Positions 26,066-35,693 of a stretch of 64,000 bases of DNA are shown piece after piece. The DNA is from Lachnoclostridium sp. An138 (lineage in GTDB: Bacteria; Bacillota; Clostridia; Lachnospirales; Lachnospiraceae), in assembly GCF_002160765.1 (NCBI RefSeq), contig NZ_NFLF01000018.1, positions 1 through 64,000 on the forward strand, given 5' to 3'. The translations under genes and the position numbers were made by a program. Positions within the stretch are counted from its first letter, which is position 1; each line of letters opens with the position of its first letter. Under the pieces are notes generated by a model. The model saw nothing but the letters and a program-made list of their open reading frames with translations, was not told the origin of the DNA and made no database searches.

Positions 26066-26884
26066 ATGACAGAGGAAACAAGACAAAAATACGCCAATTT
26101 ACAGGAAAACTTAAAGAAACTCGGAAGCGTGGCCGTCGCCTTTTCCGGCGGCGTAGACTCTACCTTTCTTCTGAAAGCCGCCCACGCCGCTCTGGGAGAC
26201 AGGGCCGTGGCCGTAACGGCCACGGCCAGCGCTTTCCCGAAACGGGAAAGCGGCGAAGCCTTTTCCTTCTGTGAAGAAGAGGGAATCCGGCAGATCCGGT
26301 ATGACTTTGACGTGATGTCCGTGGAAGGTTTCGCCCAGAATCCCCCGGATCGGTGCTACCTCTGCAAACGAACGCTCTTTCGCCATATTCAGAGACTCGC
26401 CGCCGAAAATGATCTGGCTTACGTAGTGGAAGGCTCGAACATGGACGACAACCGGGATTACCGCCCGGGCCACCGGGCTATCGCCGAGCTGGGCATCAAA
26501 AGCCCTCTTCGGGACGCGGGCCTTACGAAAGCAGAAATCCGGGAGCTCTCCCGGGAAATGGGGCTTCCCACCTGGGACAAGCCCTCTTACGCCTGTCTGG
26601 CATCCCGCTTCGTCTACGGCGAGACAATCACCCCGGAAAAGCTCTCCATGGTAGAGCAGGCCGAGCAGTTCCTGATGGAGCAGGGCTTCCGCCAGATGCG
26701 TGTGCGGGTCCATGGAAACCTGGCCCGTATCGAAGTCCCATCCGAAGAGATCCCCCGTTTTATGGATGACACTCTCCGCCGGACCATTGCAGCGCGCTTT
26801 CAGAACTTAGGCTTCTCCTATGTCACCCTGGACCTTCTCGGCTTCCGCAGCGGCAGCATGAACGAAACCCTGGAGAGAACCTGA
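26066..26884 (+). CDS. larE: LarE-type ATP-dependent sacrificial sulfur transferase
   Basis: 272 residues. The PP-loop SGGVDST (from Ser27) binds ATP; PPDRCYLCKRTLF and YACLASR supply the three conserved cysteines, the last of which is the sacrificial sulfur donor in L. plantarum LarE, while all three can hold an iron-sulfur cluster in other members. LarE adds sulfur to the nickel-pincer cofactor precursor of lactate racemase and related enzymes. larB, larC and larA are not in the window. GGAAATGAC precedes the start. Confidence 0.92.
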   Translation: MTEETRQKYANLQENLKKLGSVAVAFSGGVDSTFLLKAAHAALGDRAVAVTATASAFPKRESGEAFSFCEEEGIRQIRYDFDVMSVEGFAQNPPDRCYLCKRTLFRHIQRLAAENDLAYVVEGSNMDDNRDYRPGHRAIAELGIKSPLRDAGLTKAEIRELSREMGLPTWDKPSYACLASRFVYGETITPEKLSMVEQAEQFLMEQGFRQMRVRVHGNLARIEVPSEEIPRFMDDTLRRTIAARFQNLGFSYVTLDLLGFRSGSMNETLERT

Positions 26885-26983
26885 CTGTCGGCGCTCCATA
26901 CGCGCCCCTGCCAGCCGGAAACTTCCGGCTTCTGCCGCCGCAAGTAAAACTTATACAATACAGAAGGCTTTGGAGGATGGGCA

Positions 26984-27051
26984 GTCCGGTTTTCTGATAT
27001 CCCAGTGTCCGGCCTCTTGACGGATGGCTGTGGGATATCAGAAAACCGGAC
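26984..27051. repeat. Perfect 21-bp inverted repeat upstream of sbcD
   Basis: Arms 26984-27004 and 27031-27051 match without a mismatch, with a 26-base loop. No T run follows on either strand, so it is a poor terminator. It lies 33 bases before sbcD, whose product cuts such hairpins. Confidence 0.85.
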
Positions 27052-27084
27052 GTTCGCCTTCCATGCCCCTGGAGGGATTTTTTT

Positions 27085-28242
27085 ATGAAACTGCTTCACC
27101 TTTCCGACCTGCACCTGGGCAAACGGGTAAACGAATTTTCCATGCTGGAAGACCAGGCGTACATCTTACAGCAAATCCTGAAAATTACAGAAGAGGAGCG
27201 TCCGGACGCAGTCCTGATCGCAGGCGATATTTACGACAAGTCTGTGCCGCCGGCAGAGGCTGTGCAGCTCTTTGATGATTTCCTGTATCAGCTGTCAAAA
27301 GGCGGCTGGCAGGTCTTCCTGATCAGCGGCAACCATGATTCGCCGGAACGCCTTTCCTTTGGCGGCCGCCTGATGGACCGAAGCGGTATTCACATCGCCC
27401 CGGTCTATCATGGACATGTGGAGCCTGTGACGTTGAGAGACGGGCATGGGAAACTGGATCTGTACCTTCTGCCTTTTCTGAAGCCTGCCCATGTGCGCAG
27501 ATTTTTTCCGGACCGGGAGATCGCATCTTATACAGACGCGGTACGGGCGGCTGTAGAAGAGATGAAAATGGATACGTCCCGCAGAAACGTACTCGTGACC
27601 CATCAGTTTGTGACGGGCGCCAGCCGCTGCGATTCCGAGGAGCTGTCCGTGGGCGGTACGGACAACGTGGACGCTTCGGTGTTTGACGGTTTTGACTATG
27701 TGGCGCTGGGGCACATCCATGGTCCCCAGAATCTGAGAGACGGAAGGCTGCGTTATTGTGGAACGCCGTTGAAATATTCTTTTTCCGAGGCCTCCCATAA
27801 GAAATCTGTGACTGTGGCGGAGATCGGGGAAAAGGCAGAAGGAGAGGGGGCGCAGCTGTCTGTGCGGACTGTCCCTTTGGAGCCGCTTCGGGATCTCCGT
27901 GAGATCCGGGGAACTTATATGGAACTGACAGACAGAAGCTTTTATCAGAAGGGAAAGGGAAGCCAGGAAGACTACCTGCATGTGACGCTGACGGATGAGG
28001 AGGATGTGCCGGACGCGGCGGCCAGACTGCGGATTATTTACCCGAACCTGATGCGCCTGGATTATGATAACCGGAGAACGAGAGCGGGGGCTGCTCCTGT
28101 GGAGGAAGCGGACACCGGGAAGAAACCGCCGCTTGAGCTGTTTGCTGAATTTTATGAACGGCAGAATAACGGGCCTATGAGCGAAGAGCAGCTGGCCTTT
28201 GCGGAAGGTCTGATCGAAAAGATATGGGAGGATGAAGGATGA
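27085..28242 (+). CDS. sbcD: Exonuclease SbcD, nuclease subunit of SbcCD
   Basis: 385 residues with all phosphoesterase motifs of the Mre11 family: LSDLHLGK, AGDIYDK, SGNHDSPERL, THQFVTG and LGHIHG, then the capping and C-terminal domains. With SbcC it degrades double-strand ends and cleaves DNA hairpins. Start follows TGGAGG. Its stop overlaps the sbcC start (ATGA), so the pair is translationally coupled. Confidence 0.96.
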   Translation: MKLLHLSDLHLGKRVNEFSMLEDQAYILQQILKITEEERPDAVLIAGDIYDKSVPPAEAVQLFDDFLYQLSKGGWQVFLISGNHDSPERLSFGGRLMDRSGIHIAPVYHGHVEPVTLRDGHGKLDLYLLPFLKPAHVRRFFPDREIASYTDAVRAAVEEMKMDTSRRNVLVTHQFVTGASRCDSEELSVGGTDNVDASVFDGFDYVALGHIHGPQNLRDGRLRYCGTPLKYSFSEASHKKSVTVAEIGEKAEGEGAQLSVRTVPLEPLRDLREIRGTYMELTDRSFYQKGKGSQEDYLHVTLTDEEDVPDAAARLRIIYPNLMRLDYDNRRTRAGAAPVEEADTGKKPPLELFAEFYERQNNGPMSEEQLAFAEGLIEKIWEDEG

Positions 28243-31112
28243 GGCCGCGGAAGCTTGTGATATCCGCCTTTGGTCCCTATGCGGGACGGGCGGAGCTTGA
28301 CATGGACCGCCTGGGACAGGGCGGTCTTTATCTGATTACGGGAGATACGGGAGCGGGAAAGACGACCATCTTTGACGCGGTTGCATTCGCGCTGTACGGG
28401 GAGGCCAGCGGCGCGAACCGGGAGCCGGGAATGCTGCGCTCCAAGTATGCGGACCCGGACACGCCGACCTTTGTGGAGCTGACCTTTTCCTATGGAAACA
28501 AGGTTTACACAGTCCGCAGAAATCCCGAGTATGAGAGGCCTGCGAAGCGGGGAGGCGGGACTACGATCCAGAAGGCGGACGCGGAGCTTACGATGCCGGA
28601 CGGCCGCGTGATTGCGAAGGTGAAGGACGTAAACGCGGCGGTGCGGGAGATTCTCGGAGTGGACAGAAATCAGTTTTCCCAGATTGCCATGATTGCCCAG
28701 GGAGATTTTCTGAAGCTGCTTCTGGCAGACACAAAGGAACGTCAGGGGATTTTCCGGGAGCTCTTTCAGACGGGCAGGTATCAGGTACTTCAGGAACGTC
28801 TTAAAGATGAGTCCGGGAAGCTGCGGGATGCCTGCGCGGCGGAGAAAGCCAGCGTAGAACAGTATATCCGCGGCATAGCCTGCGCTGCGGAAAGCAGTTT
28901 TTCCTCTGAGCTTGAGAAAGCAAAAGCGGGCGGGCTTCCTGTGGAGGAGATCCGGGAGCTGCTGGAGAATATTCTGGATCAGGACAGGAAAGCACGAGAT
29001 CATATGGAAACAGAGTTCCGGAAGGCAGAGGAAGAGCTTGCAAAAGTGGCGACGGAGCTGGGACGGGCCGCTGAGCTGGACAGGGCGGAGAAAGAGCTGG
29101 AGCAGGCGGAAGAAAAGCGGGCAGCCTGCAGGCTGAGGCTTGCGGAGGCAGAGAACCGCAGAAAGGAACAGCAGGACAGGAAGCCGGAGCAGGAAAGGCT
29201 TCAGGAGAAGGCCGCCAGGATACGGGCGGAGCTCCCCTCTTACCAGGCGGCGGAAGAGCGGCAGATGGAGCTTCAGAAGCTGGAACGGGAGCTTATGGAG
29301 GAGAGCGAAAGGCAGGCAGAGCTCTCCGCGAGACAGGAACAGCAGGCGCGCCGCCTGGAGAAGCTGAAGGAAGAGCAGAAGAAGTATGCGGGCGCCGGGG
29401 AACAGCGGGAGCGCCTGGCGCGGGAACAGGAGCAGGCAGAGCGGGAGAAAAGGGAACTGAATGCTTTTGGAGCGGAGCTTGCGTCTTATCGGAAGCTTGG
29501 AGCGGAGCTTCAAAGGGTTCAGGAAAAGTACCGGAAGGCGGCAGCAGATATGGAAAAGAAGGACGCGGCTTACCGGGAACTGAACAGGGCTTTTCTGGAC
29601 GAGCAGGCGGGAATCCTGGCGGAGACGCTGGAGGATCGGAAGCCCTGTCCGGTCTGCGGCTCTCTGATCCATCCTTCTCCGGCCAGAAAATCTGAGAAGG
29701 CGCCTGCGGAGGCGGAACTCAAAAAGGCAGAGCAGGAATTCCGGAGCGCGAAAGAAAAGGCAGAAAAGGCCAGCGCAGAGGCAGGAAGCAGGAGCGGAGA
29801 GGTAAAGGCAAAAGCCGGACATCTGCGGGAAAGGCTGGCAGAAATCTTAAGAATCCGGGCCGGCGGACAGGAAGAAGAACAGGAAACTGATGGGACAGGG
29901 ACATCTGCGGGCCAGGTTTCCGAACGGGAGATGAAAAAGCTGCCCGGGGCAAAGGAGCTGTTCCAGCCCGGAGAACCCTGGGAACAGGAGCTTGGAGCCC
30001 GTTTCTCTGCCCTGGACCAGAAGATTTCCAGGCTCCGGAAGCAGATAGAGAGCGAGGAAGCGGCGCTGAAGCGAAGAAAAGAGCTGGAAGAGCTGGTTCC
30101 CCGGGAAGAAGAGGCGGAGAAGACTCTCCGGGAAGAGCTGTTCGGAATAAGGGAAAGCATGGCGGCCGCGGCCAGCCGCCGGGAAGAGCTGGAAGCCCGG
30201 AGAAAGGAGATCTGCTCCAGCCTGCAGTTTGAGAGCAGGCAGCAGGCGGAGCAGGAGATAGAGCGGCTGGAGACCGGGAAAAAAGCCATGGAAAAGGCGC
30301 TTAAGGACGCTGAAGACGCCTTCCGGGCACAGGAGCAGGAGATGGACGGACTGGAAGGCCAGATCCGCCAGCTGCAGACGCTTCTTCAGAATGCTGTTCC
30401 CACAGACGCGGAGGGGCTGTCAGAAAGGCAGAAGGAGCTCCAGGCTCAGAAAGATTCCTGCAGGGAAATGCAGAAGAAGCTTCACGCCCGCGTCACGTCA
30501 AATGAAGAAACTCTTCGGAATCTGGCGGCTCATACGGAAACGCTTTCAGAGCTGGAACGGCGCTGGTCCTGGGTGCGTGCCCTTTCCAATACGGCGAACG
30601 GCAATCTGGCCGGGAAAGAGAAGCTGATGCTGGAAACTTATATCCAGACCACATATTTTGACCGGATTATCCGTCGGGCAAACCTGAGGTTTCTGGATAT
30701 GTCGGGCGGCCAGTATGAACTGAAGCGCAGCCGTGAGGCCGGAAACAACAAAAGCCAGAGCGGACTGGAGCTCAATGTAATTGATCACTATAATGGCACG
30801 GAGCGCAGCGTCCGCACTCTGTCAGGGGGAGAATCTTTCAAAGCTTCTCTTTCTTTGGCGCTGGGCCTGGCTGATGAGATTCAATCCTCGGCCGGGGGAA
30901 TCCGTCTGGATACCATGTTCGTGGACGAGGGCTTTGGCTCCCTTGATGAGGAATCCCTGCGCCAGGCCATCCAGACGCTGGCAGACCTGGCAGGCGGAAA
31001 CCGGCTGGTAGGGATCATTTCTCATGTAGGAGAGCTGAAGGAAAGGATAGACCGGCAGATCGTCGTGACCAAGGACAGAACAGGCGGCAGCCATGTGAGA
31101 ATAGAGTGCTGA
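28239..31112 (+). CDS. sbcC: SbcC ATPase subunit of SbcCD
   Basis: 957 residues, of normal build for Firmicutes: N-terminal Walker A GDTGAGKTT, two long coiled-coil arms very rich in Glu, Lys, Arg and Ala, a zinc hook CPVCGS near residue 470 between them, and the C-terminal half of the ATPase with LSGGESFKASLSLALG and Walker B LDTMFVDEGFGSLDEE. ATP-driven closure of the arms controls SbcD. A long open frame on the opposite strand inside the coiled coil is only a composition effect. Confidence 0.96.
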   Translation: MRPRKLVISAFGPYAGRAELDMDRLGQGGLYLITGDTGAGKTTIFDAVAFALYGEASGANREPGMLRSKYADPDTPTFVELTFSYGNKVYTVRRNPEYERPAKRGGGTTIQKADAELTMPDGRVIAKVKDVNAAVREILGVDRNQFSQIAMIAQGDFLKLLLADTKERQGIFRELFQTGRYQVLQERLKDESGKLRDACAAEKASVEQYIRGIACAAESSFSSELEKAKAGGLPVEEIRELLENILDQDRKARDHMETEFRKAEEELAKVATELGRAAELDRAEKELEQAEEKRAACRLRLAEAENRRKEQQDRKPEQERLQEKAARIRAELPSYQAAEERQMELQKLERELMEESERQAELSARQEQQARRLEKLKEEQKKYAGAGEQRERLAREQEQAEREKRELNAFGAELASYRKLGAELQRVQEKYRKAAADMEKKDAAYRELNRAFLDEQAGILAETLEDRKPCPVCGSLIHPSPARKSEKAPAEAELKKAEQEFRSAKEKAEKASAEAGSRSGEVKAKAGHLRERLAEILRIRAGGQEEEQETDGTGTSAGQVSEREMKKLPGAKELFQPGEPWEQELGARFSALDQKISRLRKQIESEEAALKRRKELEELVPREEEAEKTLREELFGIRESMAAAASRREELEARRKEICSSLQFESRQQAEQEIERLETGKKAMEKALKDAEDAFRAQEQEMDGLEGQIRQLQTLLQNAVPTDAEGLSERQKELQAQKDSCREMQKKLHARVTSNEETLRNLAAHTETLSELERRWSWVRALSNTANGNLAGKEKLMLETYIQTTYFDRIIRRANLRFLDMSGGQYELKRSREAGNNKSQSGLELNVIDHYNGTERSVRTLSGGESFKASLSLALGLADEIQSSAGGIRLDTMFVDEGFGSLDEESLRQAIQTLADLAGGNRLVGIISHVGELKERIDRQIVVTKDRTGGSHVRIEC

Positions 31113-31166
31113 CGGCTGCCGCTGGCTGCTATTCATAACTGCTGGCAGAAAAATTTCAAAACGATG

Positions 31167-31216
31167 TTGACACAGTGTCAGAATAGTACTATATTGCAGT
31201 TGCTGACACAGTGTCA
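31167..31216 (+). promoter_or_regulatory. Promoter with two TetR-type operators
   Basis: TTGACA (31167-31172) and TATATT (31190-31195) are 17 bases apart. The perfect palindrome TGACACAGTGTCA occurs at 31168-31180, over the -35, and at 31204-31216, just after the expected transcription start. Spacing is 36 bp. The likely binder is the TetR-family protein encoded at 32.2 kb. Confidence 0.8.
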
Positions 31217-31257
31217 GAATAAAAATTCTTTGCGTTCATGTGAAGGAGGAAGTATTC

Positions 31258-31678
31258 ATGTTAGGAAATTTTTCATTTTGCAACCCTACGAAACTGTATT
31301 TTGGAGATGAATCCCTGAATTACCTGAGCGGCGAGCTGTCCAGGTACGGGAAGAATGTAGTGCTGATTTACGGCGGCGGTTTCCCTGCCGTATTACCGCC
31401 ATATTCTGCCCTGCGGTGTGCAGAAGTTTAAACGCTTTGCCGTGAATGTGTGGGATGTGGATTCGGAAGGAAAGACGGACGAGCAGACTGCTCAGGAGGG
31501 GCTTACAGCCATGGAAGGCTGGATGAAGGAGCTGGGGCTGGTGATGAAGCTTTCCGATCTGGGCGCTTCGGAGGATATGCTGGAGGGAATCGCTGACGGC
31601 ACGATTATCCTTTCCGGAGGATACAAGGTTCTGGAGCATGATGAAATCATTGAAATTTTAAAGGAGAGTCTGAGATGA
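31258..31678 (+). pseudogene. Iron-containing alcohol dehydrogenase with internal deletion
   Basis: The first 40 or so codons (MLGNFSFCNPTKLYFGDESL...VVLIYGGG) match the N-terminus of BdhA-like iron-dependent alcohol dehydrogenases, and the last 86 (FKRFAVNVWDVDSEGKTDEQ...[11 protein letters not shown]) match their C-terminus. About 250 middle codons, including the metal-binding histidines, are missing, and the two ends are in different frames: the upstream frame stops at 31431 while the downstream frame reads YRHILPCGVQKFKRF across the join. A good ribosome site and promoter remain, so the decay is recent. Confidence 0.88.
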
Positions 31679-32145
31679 AAAAAACGTTAGTTGTTTATTT
31701 TTCCGCAAGCGGTGTGACAGCCCGGGCAGCAAAGGAAGTGGCGGCTGCTGTGGGAGCGGACCTGTACGAGATCCGTCCGGAGCAGCCCTATACAGCCTCT
31801 GATCTGGACTGGATGGATAAACGGAGCCGGAGTACTCTGGAGATGAATGATCCTGCCTGCCGTCCGGCCATTGCCGAGCCGGTGGAGCAGATGGAACAGT
31901 ACGATACCGTGTTCGTGGGCTTCCCGGTGTGGTGGTATGTGGAGCCCCGCATTGTGGACACTTTTCTGGAGAGCTATGACTTTTCAGGCAAGACGCTGAT
32001 TCCCTTTGCCACCTCCGGCGGAAGCGGAATTGGCAAGGCGGAGAAAAGCCTGCAGGAGCATTGTCCCGATGCCGTATGGAAGAAGGGCCAGCTGCTGAAT
32101 GGCTCCGGAGCGGCAGAGTGGGCTGCGCGCGCAGTGAAGGGCTGA
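31675..32145 (+). CDS. Flavodoxin
   Basis: 156 residues of the flavodoxin_4 type: [19 protein letters not shown] is the FMN phosphate loop, [19 protein letters not shown] and [16 protein letters not shown] are the other FMN-contact segments. Such proteins often sit beside alcohol dehydrogenases or reductases in Clostridia and transfer electrons in the cytoplasm. It overlaps the stop of the decayed dehydrogenase by four bases and presumably shares its TetR-controlled promoter. Confidence 0.9.
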   Translation: MKKTLVVYFSASGVTARAAKEVAAAVGADLYEIRPEQPYTASDLDWMDKRSRSTLEMNDPACRPAIAEPVEQMEQYDTVFVGFPVWWYVEPRIVDTFLESYDFSGKTLIPFATSGGSGIGKAEKSLQEHCPDAVWKKGQLLNGSGAAEWAARAVKG

Positions 32146-32199
32146 GCTCCGCCTGGAGATTCTGGGATTTAAGCTGTCTGATAAAAAGGAGAAACCGCT

Positions 32200-32838
32200 A
32201 TGCCGAAGGGTTCAGAAGAATTGACGAACGCAAGAAAGGAAGAAATCATCAATGCCTGTGCTTCTCTGTATGAGACCATAAGCTTTAAGGATATTACGAT
32301 CCGGGATATCGGAGCCAGGACCTCTTTTACCAGGACTTCGATTTATAACTACTTTCAGACAAAGGAGGAAATCTTTCTGGCCCTGCTTGAGCGGGAGCAC
32401 GAAGCCTGGATCGCAGATCTGAAGGAGCTTATGGGGCAGAACTCCATGCTTTCTGCGGAAGAATTTTCGGACAGACTGGCGCGCACGCTGGAAAAGCGGG
32501 GCTGCATGCTGAAGCTGATGTCCATGAATCTTTATGATATGGAGGGAAACAGCCGTCTGGAAAGTCTGGTTTCCTTCAAAAAGACCTATGCAGATGCCCT
32601 GCAGGTAATCAGCCGCTGCCTGAAAAAGTTTTTCCCGGCCATGCCGGAGAGGGAGATCCAGGACTTTCTTTATGCCTTTTTCCCATTTCTCTTCGGGGTC
32701 TATCCTTATACCTCGCACACCGAAAAGCAGCTGGAGGCGATGGAACTGGCCCATGTAAATTACACGGAATATTCTATTTATGAGCTTACCCGGTCTTTTA
32801 TCGCCAGAATGCTGAGTAGGTCCTGCGGCGGGGAATGA
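32200..32838 (+). CDS. TetR/AcrR-family regulator
   Basis: 212 residues. The N-terminal HTH (EIINACASLYETISFKDITIRDIGARTSFTRTSIYNYFQTKEEIF) is typical; the C-terminal domain is helical and ligand-binding. It follows the flavodoxin gene on the same strand after 54 bp. Two copies of a perfect palindrome at the start of this gene group make it the likely autoregulated repressor of the dehydrogenase-flavodoxin-tetR unit. Confidence 0.92.
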   Translation: MPKGSEELTNARKEEIINACASLYETISFKDITIRDIGARTSFTRTSIYNYFQTKEEIFLALLEREHEAWIADLKELMGQNSMLSAEEFSDRLARTLEKRGCMLKLMSMNLYDMEGNSRLESLVSFKKTYADALQVISRCLKKFFPAMPEREIQDFLYAFFPFLFGVYPYTSHTEKQLEAMELAHVNYTEYSIYELTRSFIARMLSRSCGGE

Positions 32839-32907
32839 TGAGTTTGGGCGGGTGATTCAGCCATTTTTGACCGTGTGTGTCCTTGTACACCGACGCTATG
32901 GAAAACA

Positions 32908-32976
32908 GAAAAAGAGACAGTTCTGCGGAGCTTTCGGTCCCTGACGGGACGGCTCTCACAGGAGTGTCTCTTTTTC
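32908..32976. terminator. Two-way terminator between tetR and the DtxR gene
   Basis: AGAAAAAGAGACA (32908-32920) pairs with TGTCTCTTTTTC (32965-32976), giving a T run on either strand, between two convergent genes. Confidence 0.75.
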
Positions 32977-33080
32977 AATATCCGTTTTGTTTCAGTATCT
33001 GTTTCATTTCAGCCTTTGTTTTGTGCGCGGGAGCCTGAAACGGTATTACCGTCCGGCTCCTGGTTTTCACAGCTTGCTGT

Positions 33081-33491
33081 TCAGGTCTGTCCGGCGGCTT
33101 CCTTCTGCCGCATAAATTCGGAAATACACTTTTTAATGGCGGCGAAGCTCTCGGCGCTGATGTCATGCTCCACTCTGCAGGCATCCTCAGCCGCCACCTC
33201 CGGATCGACACCCAGGCTGATGAGCCAGCCGGAGATCAGGGAATGGCGCTCGTAGACTGTCTCAGCCAGAGCCCGGCCTTCTTCCGTCAGATGAATGTAG
33301 CCTTCCTCCGATACGGTGACATAATTTTTCTGACGCAGATTTTTCATGGCCACGCTCACGCTGGGCTTGGAGTAGTTCAGCTCGTTTGCCACATCGACGG
33401 AGCGTACCTGAGGCATCTGTTTTCCGAGAAGCAGAATGGTCTCCAGATAATCTTCCACCGATTCTTCGGATTTGTGTTTCTGATAATTCAT
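33081..33491 (-). CDS. DtxR/MntR-family metal-dependent regulator
   Basis: 136 residues: a winged helix (VRSVDVANELNYSKPSVSVAMKNLRQKNYVTVSEEGYIHLTEEG) and a helical dimerisation domain with metal ligands EDYLET, ERHSLI and EDACRVEHDIS. There is no SH3-like third domain, as in MntR. The Cys in EDACRVEH matches the primary-site Cys of iron sensors DtxR and IdeR, where B. subtilis MntR has Glu, so iron is at least as likely as manganese. ATG 33491 follows AGGAGAG; a longer frame is open but lacks support. Confidence 0.9.
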   Translation of the reverse strand: MNYQKHKSEESVEDYLETILLLGKQMPQVRSVDVANELNYSKPSVSVAMKNLRQKNYVTVSEEGYIHLTEEGRALAETVYERHSLISGWLISLGVDPEVAAEDACRVEHDISAESFAAIKKCISEFMRQKEAAGQT

Positions 33492-33638
33492 GAAAAGCTC
33501 TCCTTGTTCTGTGTGTCCGGGGATTTTCCGCCCCGGTTCCGGCGACAGCGCAGATGAAGGAAATGTCTGGCTGTTTTCCGGTTTTCCGCTCTGATTAGAA
33601 TAACTCAATCATATCATTTTGCACCGGGAAAGGCAAGC

Positions 33639-35639
33639 TTATTCTTGCCTGGCTGCCGGGAGAGACTCTGCGCTTTCCTTCACAGTAAATGGGATGGAAA
33701 AGCTGTGGTTCCAGCGGGTATAAATGGTGTCCGTGGAAGCGGAGGAGAGACCATAGGGCTGCGATGCCAGGTACAGGACGAGCTCCGTAAGCTCCGGCTG
33801 CGTATCAGAGCCTGTCTGGTTCCGGACCCGGATCAGGATGGGAAGCAGATTGCCGCTGGCGTACCGCAGCGTATCCATGTCTGCCGTGGACAGCATCAGG
33901 CTGTCTGAATATGACACAACATCCAGGCAGGAAAGAGAAAAAGGCGCAAAGACAAATTCTTCGTCCGGATGAAGAGGCGTGAGATTTACCGGCAGCAGCC
34001 AGTAGAAATCGGTCTCTGAGAAATCCAGAAGGGGAGAACCATCGGAAGCAATGATCTCGTCCGGCTGCAGATCATAGCGCTCCAGGGGGCCGATGCTCAG
34101 AGTGCCCGCTGAGGTCTGGTACTCCGTATCGGGGGCGTAACCTTCTTCCAGACACAGAGGAATCCGAATATCCTCCTGTATAAGGTATTTTTTCAGCAGA
34201 TACGGTACCTCCAGCGTATAGCTTCCCGGTTCGGCGGGGCCGAAGTTCCAGGTAAAATACGTGTCAGAAGAGAAGGGATTGTAACCGGGGCAGGTTCCCT
34301 CCAGCACCGTGCCGTCCTCTGCCGTGGCTGTGATGACGCCCGTTTCCTCAGGATTCTGCATCAGGCAGTAAAGCAGCGCCGGAACGATCTGACCGTCTTC
34401 CGGATCAAGAGGATAGATGTCCACCAGCAGTTCCCCGTTTTCCAGGCGGGGCATCAGGAGCAGACCGCCATCCTCTGTCATGGAATAGCTGTATTGCTCC
34501 AGACTGTCCTCTGACAGCGGCTTTAAGGACAGGGTGTAGGAAAGCTCATAGCTGCGCCAGGGCAGATGGCGCTCATAGGAGAAACCGTCTTCCGTGACCT
34601 GGGTTTCCCCGGATACATATTCTGTGACGGAGAAAACGGCGTCCAGGGTTGTCTCCTCTTCTTTCAGCAGCTCCTCCAGTTCCGGGAAGTATACCTCAAA
34701 CTGGTGAAGAAAGCTTCCGTCCTCCAGCATAGAGGAACTTCCCATTGTACCCTGGGAAGTGCCGCTGGCGAATTCCATTCCTGAAGGGCGCTGGTATTCC
34801 GGCTCCAGCCCGCCGCAGGACACGGAAAGCTGCACAGATTCTGCGATAATCTCAGGATTGTCTGCGGACAGATGGACGTCTATATACAGCACGCCGTTCA
34901 TGTAGCGGGCTTCCAGAATCTCCAGGCTGGAGCCGTCCACAGGCATGGACGTAAGCTCTGCTGTGTCAAGCTGATAGAAGGGTACTTCCTCGTCTGTATT
35001 GACGCCATAGCCCGGCACAATGCCGAAGTAGCGCAGTACCACGTAAGCACATGCGGCCAGAGCGGCGATGAGAGCCAGGATAAGGCCGATAGTGAGGGCC
35101 TTCTGCAGCTTTGTAAGAGAACGCTGGTGGCGCTTCTTCACTGTCTCATAGGACAGGTTTAGAGAATCCGCGATTTCCTTTATGGTCATTCCGTCATAGT
35201 ATTTCATGCGGATGATGTCAAATTCCTCAGGCTTTAAGGATTGAAGAGCCGCTTTCAGATCCAGGCGGCCGGCAACGGCTTCTTCCATGTCTGCCGGGTC
35301 CGCCATGTCCTCAGGCTCTGCCATATCTGCCGGAGCAGCCGTAGCTGCCCGTCCTTCCCTTTCCCCTGACAGGACCGAAAAGCCGGAGCCCTTCCGGTTC
35401 TTCCGGTATATGCTTACAGCCTTTCTGCGCGCGATGGTACAGAGGAAGGCGGCATAAGAGCCTTTCTTGGGCTCATAGCGGTCGCTGTGAAGATAAAATT
35501 CCAGAAAGGTGTCATTGACGCACTCCTTGATATCCTCCGGGTTTTTAAGATAGGCGGCAGCCGTCTTCCAGACGAGGGCGGCGTACTGCTCCATGAGCTC
35601 TTCCACAGAGGGAAGGGAGCCGGTATTTGACCTGTTCAT
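33639..35639 (-). CDS. Membrane-bound ECF sigma factor fused to an outer domain (copy 1)
   Basis: 666 residues. Region 2 of an ECF sigma factor spans about 11-85 and region 4 about 128-178 (LKPEEFDIIRMKYYDGMTIKEIADSLNLSYETVKKRHQRS). A single membrane helix (181-203) begins at once after region 4, and about 460 residues follow on the outside, acidic and rich in beta-type sequence with no family I recognise. A sigma factor held to the membrane by its own C-terminus, with its sensor in the same chain, is unlike the usual sigma/anti-sigma pair. It may be freed by proteolysis or act in place. It lies 54 bp after copy 2 and is probably transcribed with it. AAAGGAGAT precedes the start. Confidence 0.85.
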   Translation of the reverse strand: MNRSNTGSLPSVEELMEQYAALVWKTAAAYLKNPEDIKECVNDTFLEFYLHSDRYEPKKGSYAAFLCTIARRKAVSIYRKNRKGSGFSVLSGEREGRAATAAPADMAEPEDMADPADMEEAVAGRLDLKAALQSLKPEEFDIIRMKYYDGMTIKEIADSLNLSYETVKKRHQRSLTKLQKALTIGLILALIAALAACAYVVLRYFGIVPGYGVNTDEEVPFYQLDTAELTSMPVDGSSLEILEARYMNGVLYIDVHLSADNPEIIAESVQLSVSCGGLEPEYQRPSGMEFASGTSQGTMGSSSMLEDGSFLHQFEVYFPELEELLKEEETTLDAVFSVTEYVSGETQVTEDGFSYERHLPWRSYELSYTLSLKPLSEDSLEQYSYSMTEDGGLLLMPRLENGELLVDIYPLDPEDGQIVPALLYCLMQNPEETGVITATAEDGTVLEGTCPGYNPFSSDTYFTWNFGPAEPGSYTLEVPYLLKKYLIQEDIRIPLCLEEGYAPDTEYQTSAGTLSIGPLERYDLQPDEIIASDGSPLLDFSETDFYWLLPVNLTPLHPDEEFVFAPFSLSCLDVVSYSDSLMLSTADMDTLRYASGNLLPILIRVRNQTGSDTQPELTELVLYLASQPYGLSSASTDTIYTRWNHSFSIPFTVKESAESLPAARQE

Positions 35640-35693
35640 CGGGATCTCCTTTACATCGATCTATATTTCAATGCAGTAATTTTGGAAGCATTG

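Noticed and set aside
28152-29822. Long minus-strand frame opposite sbcC (556 codons)
   Set aside because: It arises from the Glu/Ala/Arg-rich coiled coil on the other strand; leucine- and arginine-rich, without family or ribosome site.
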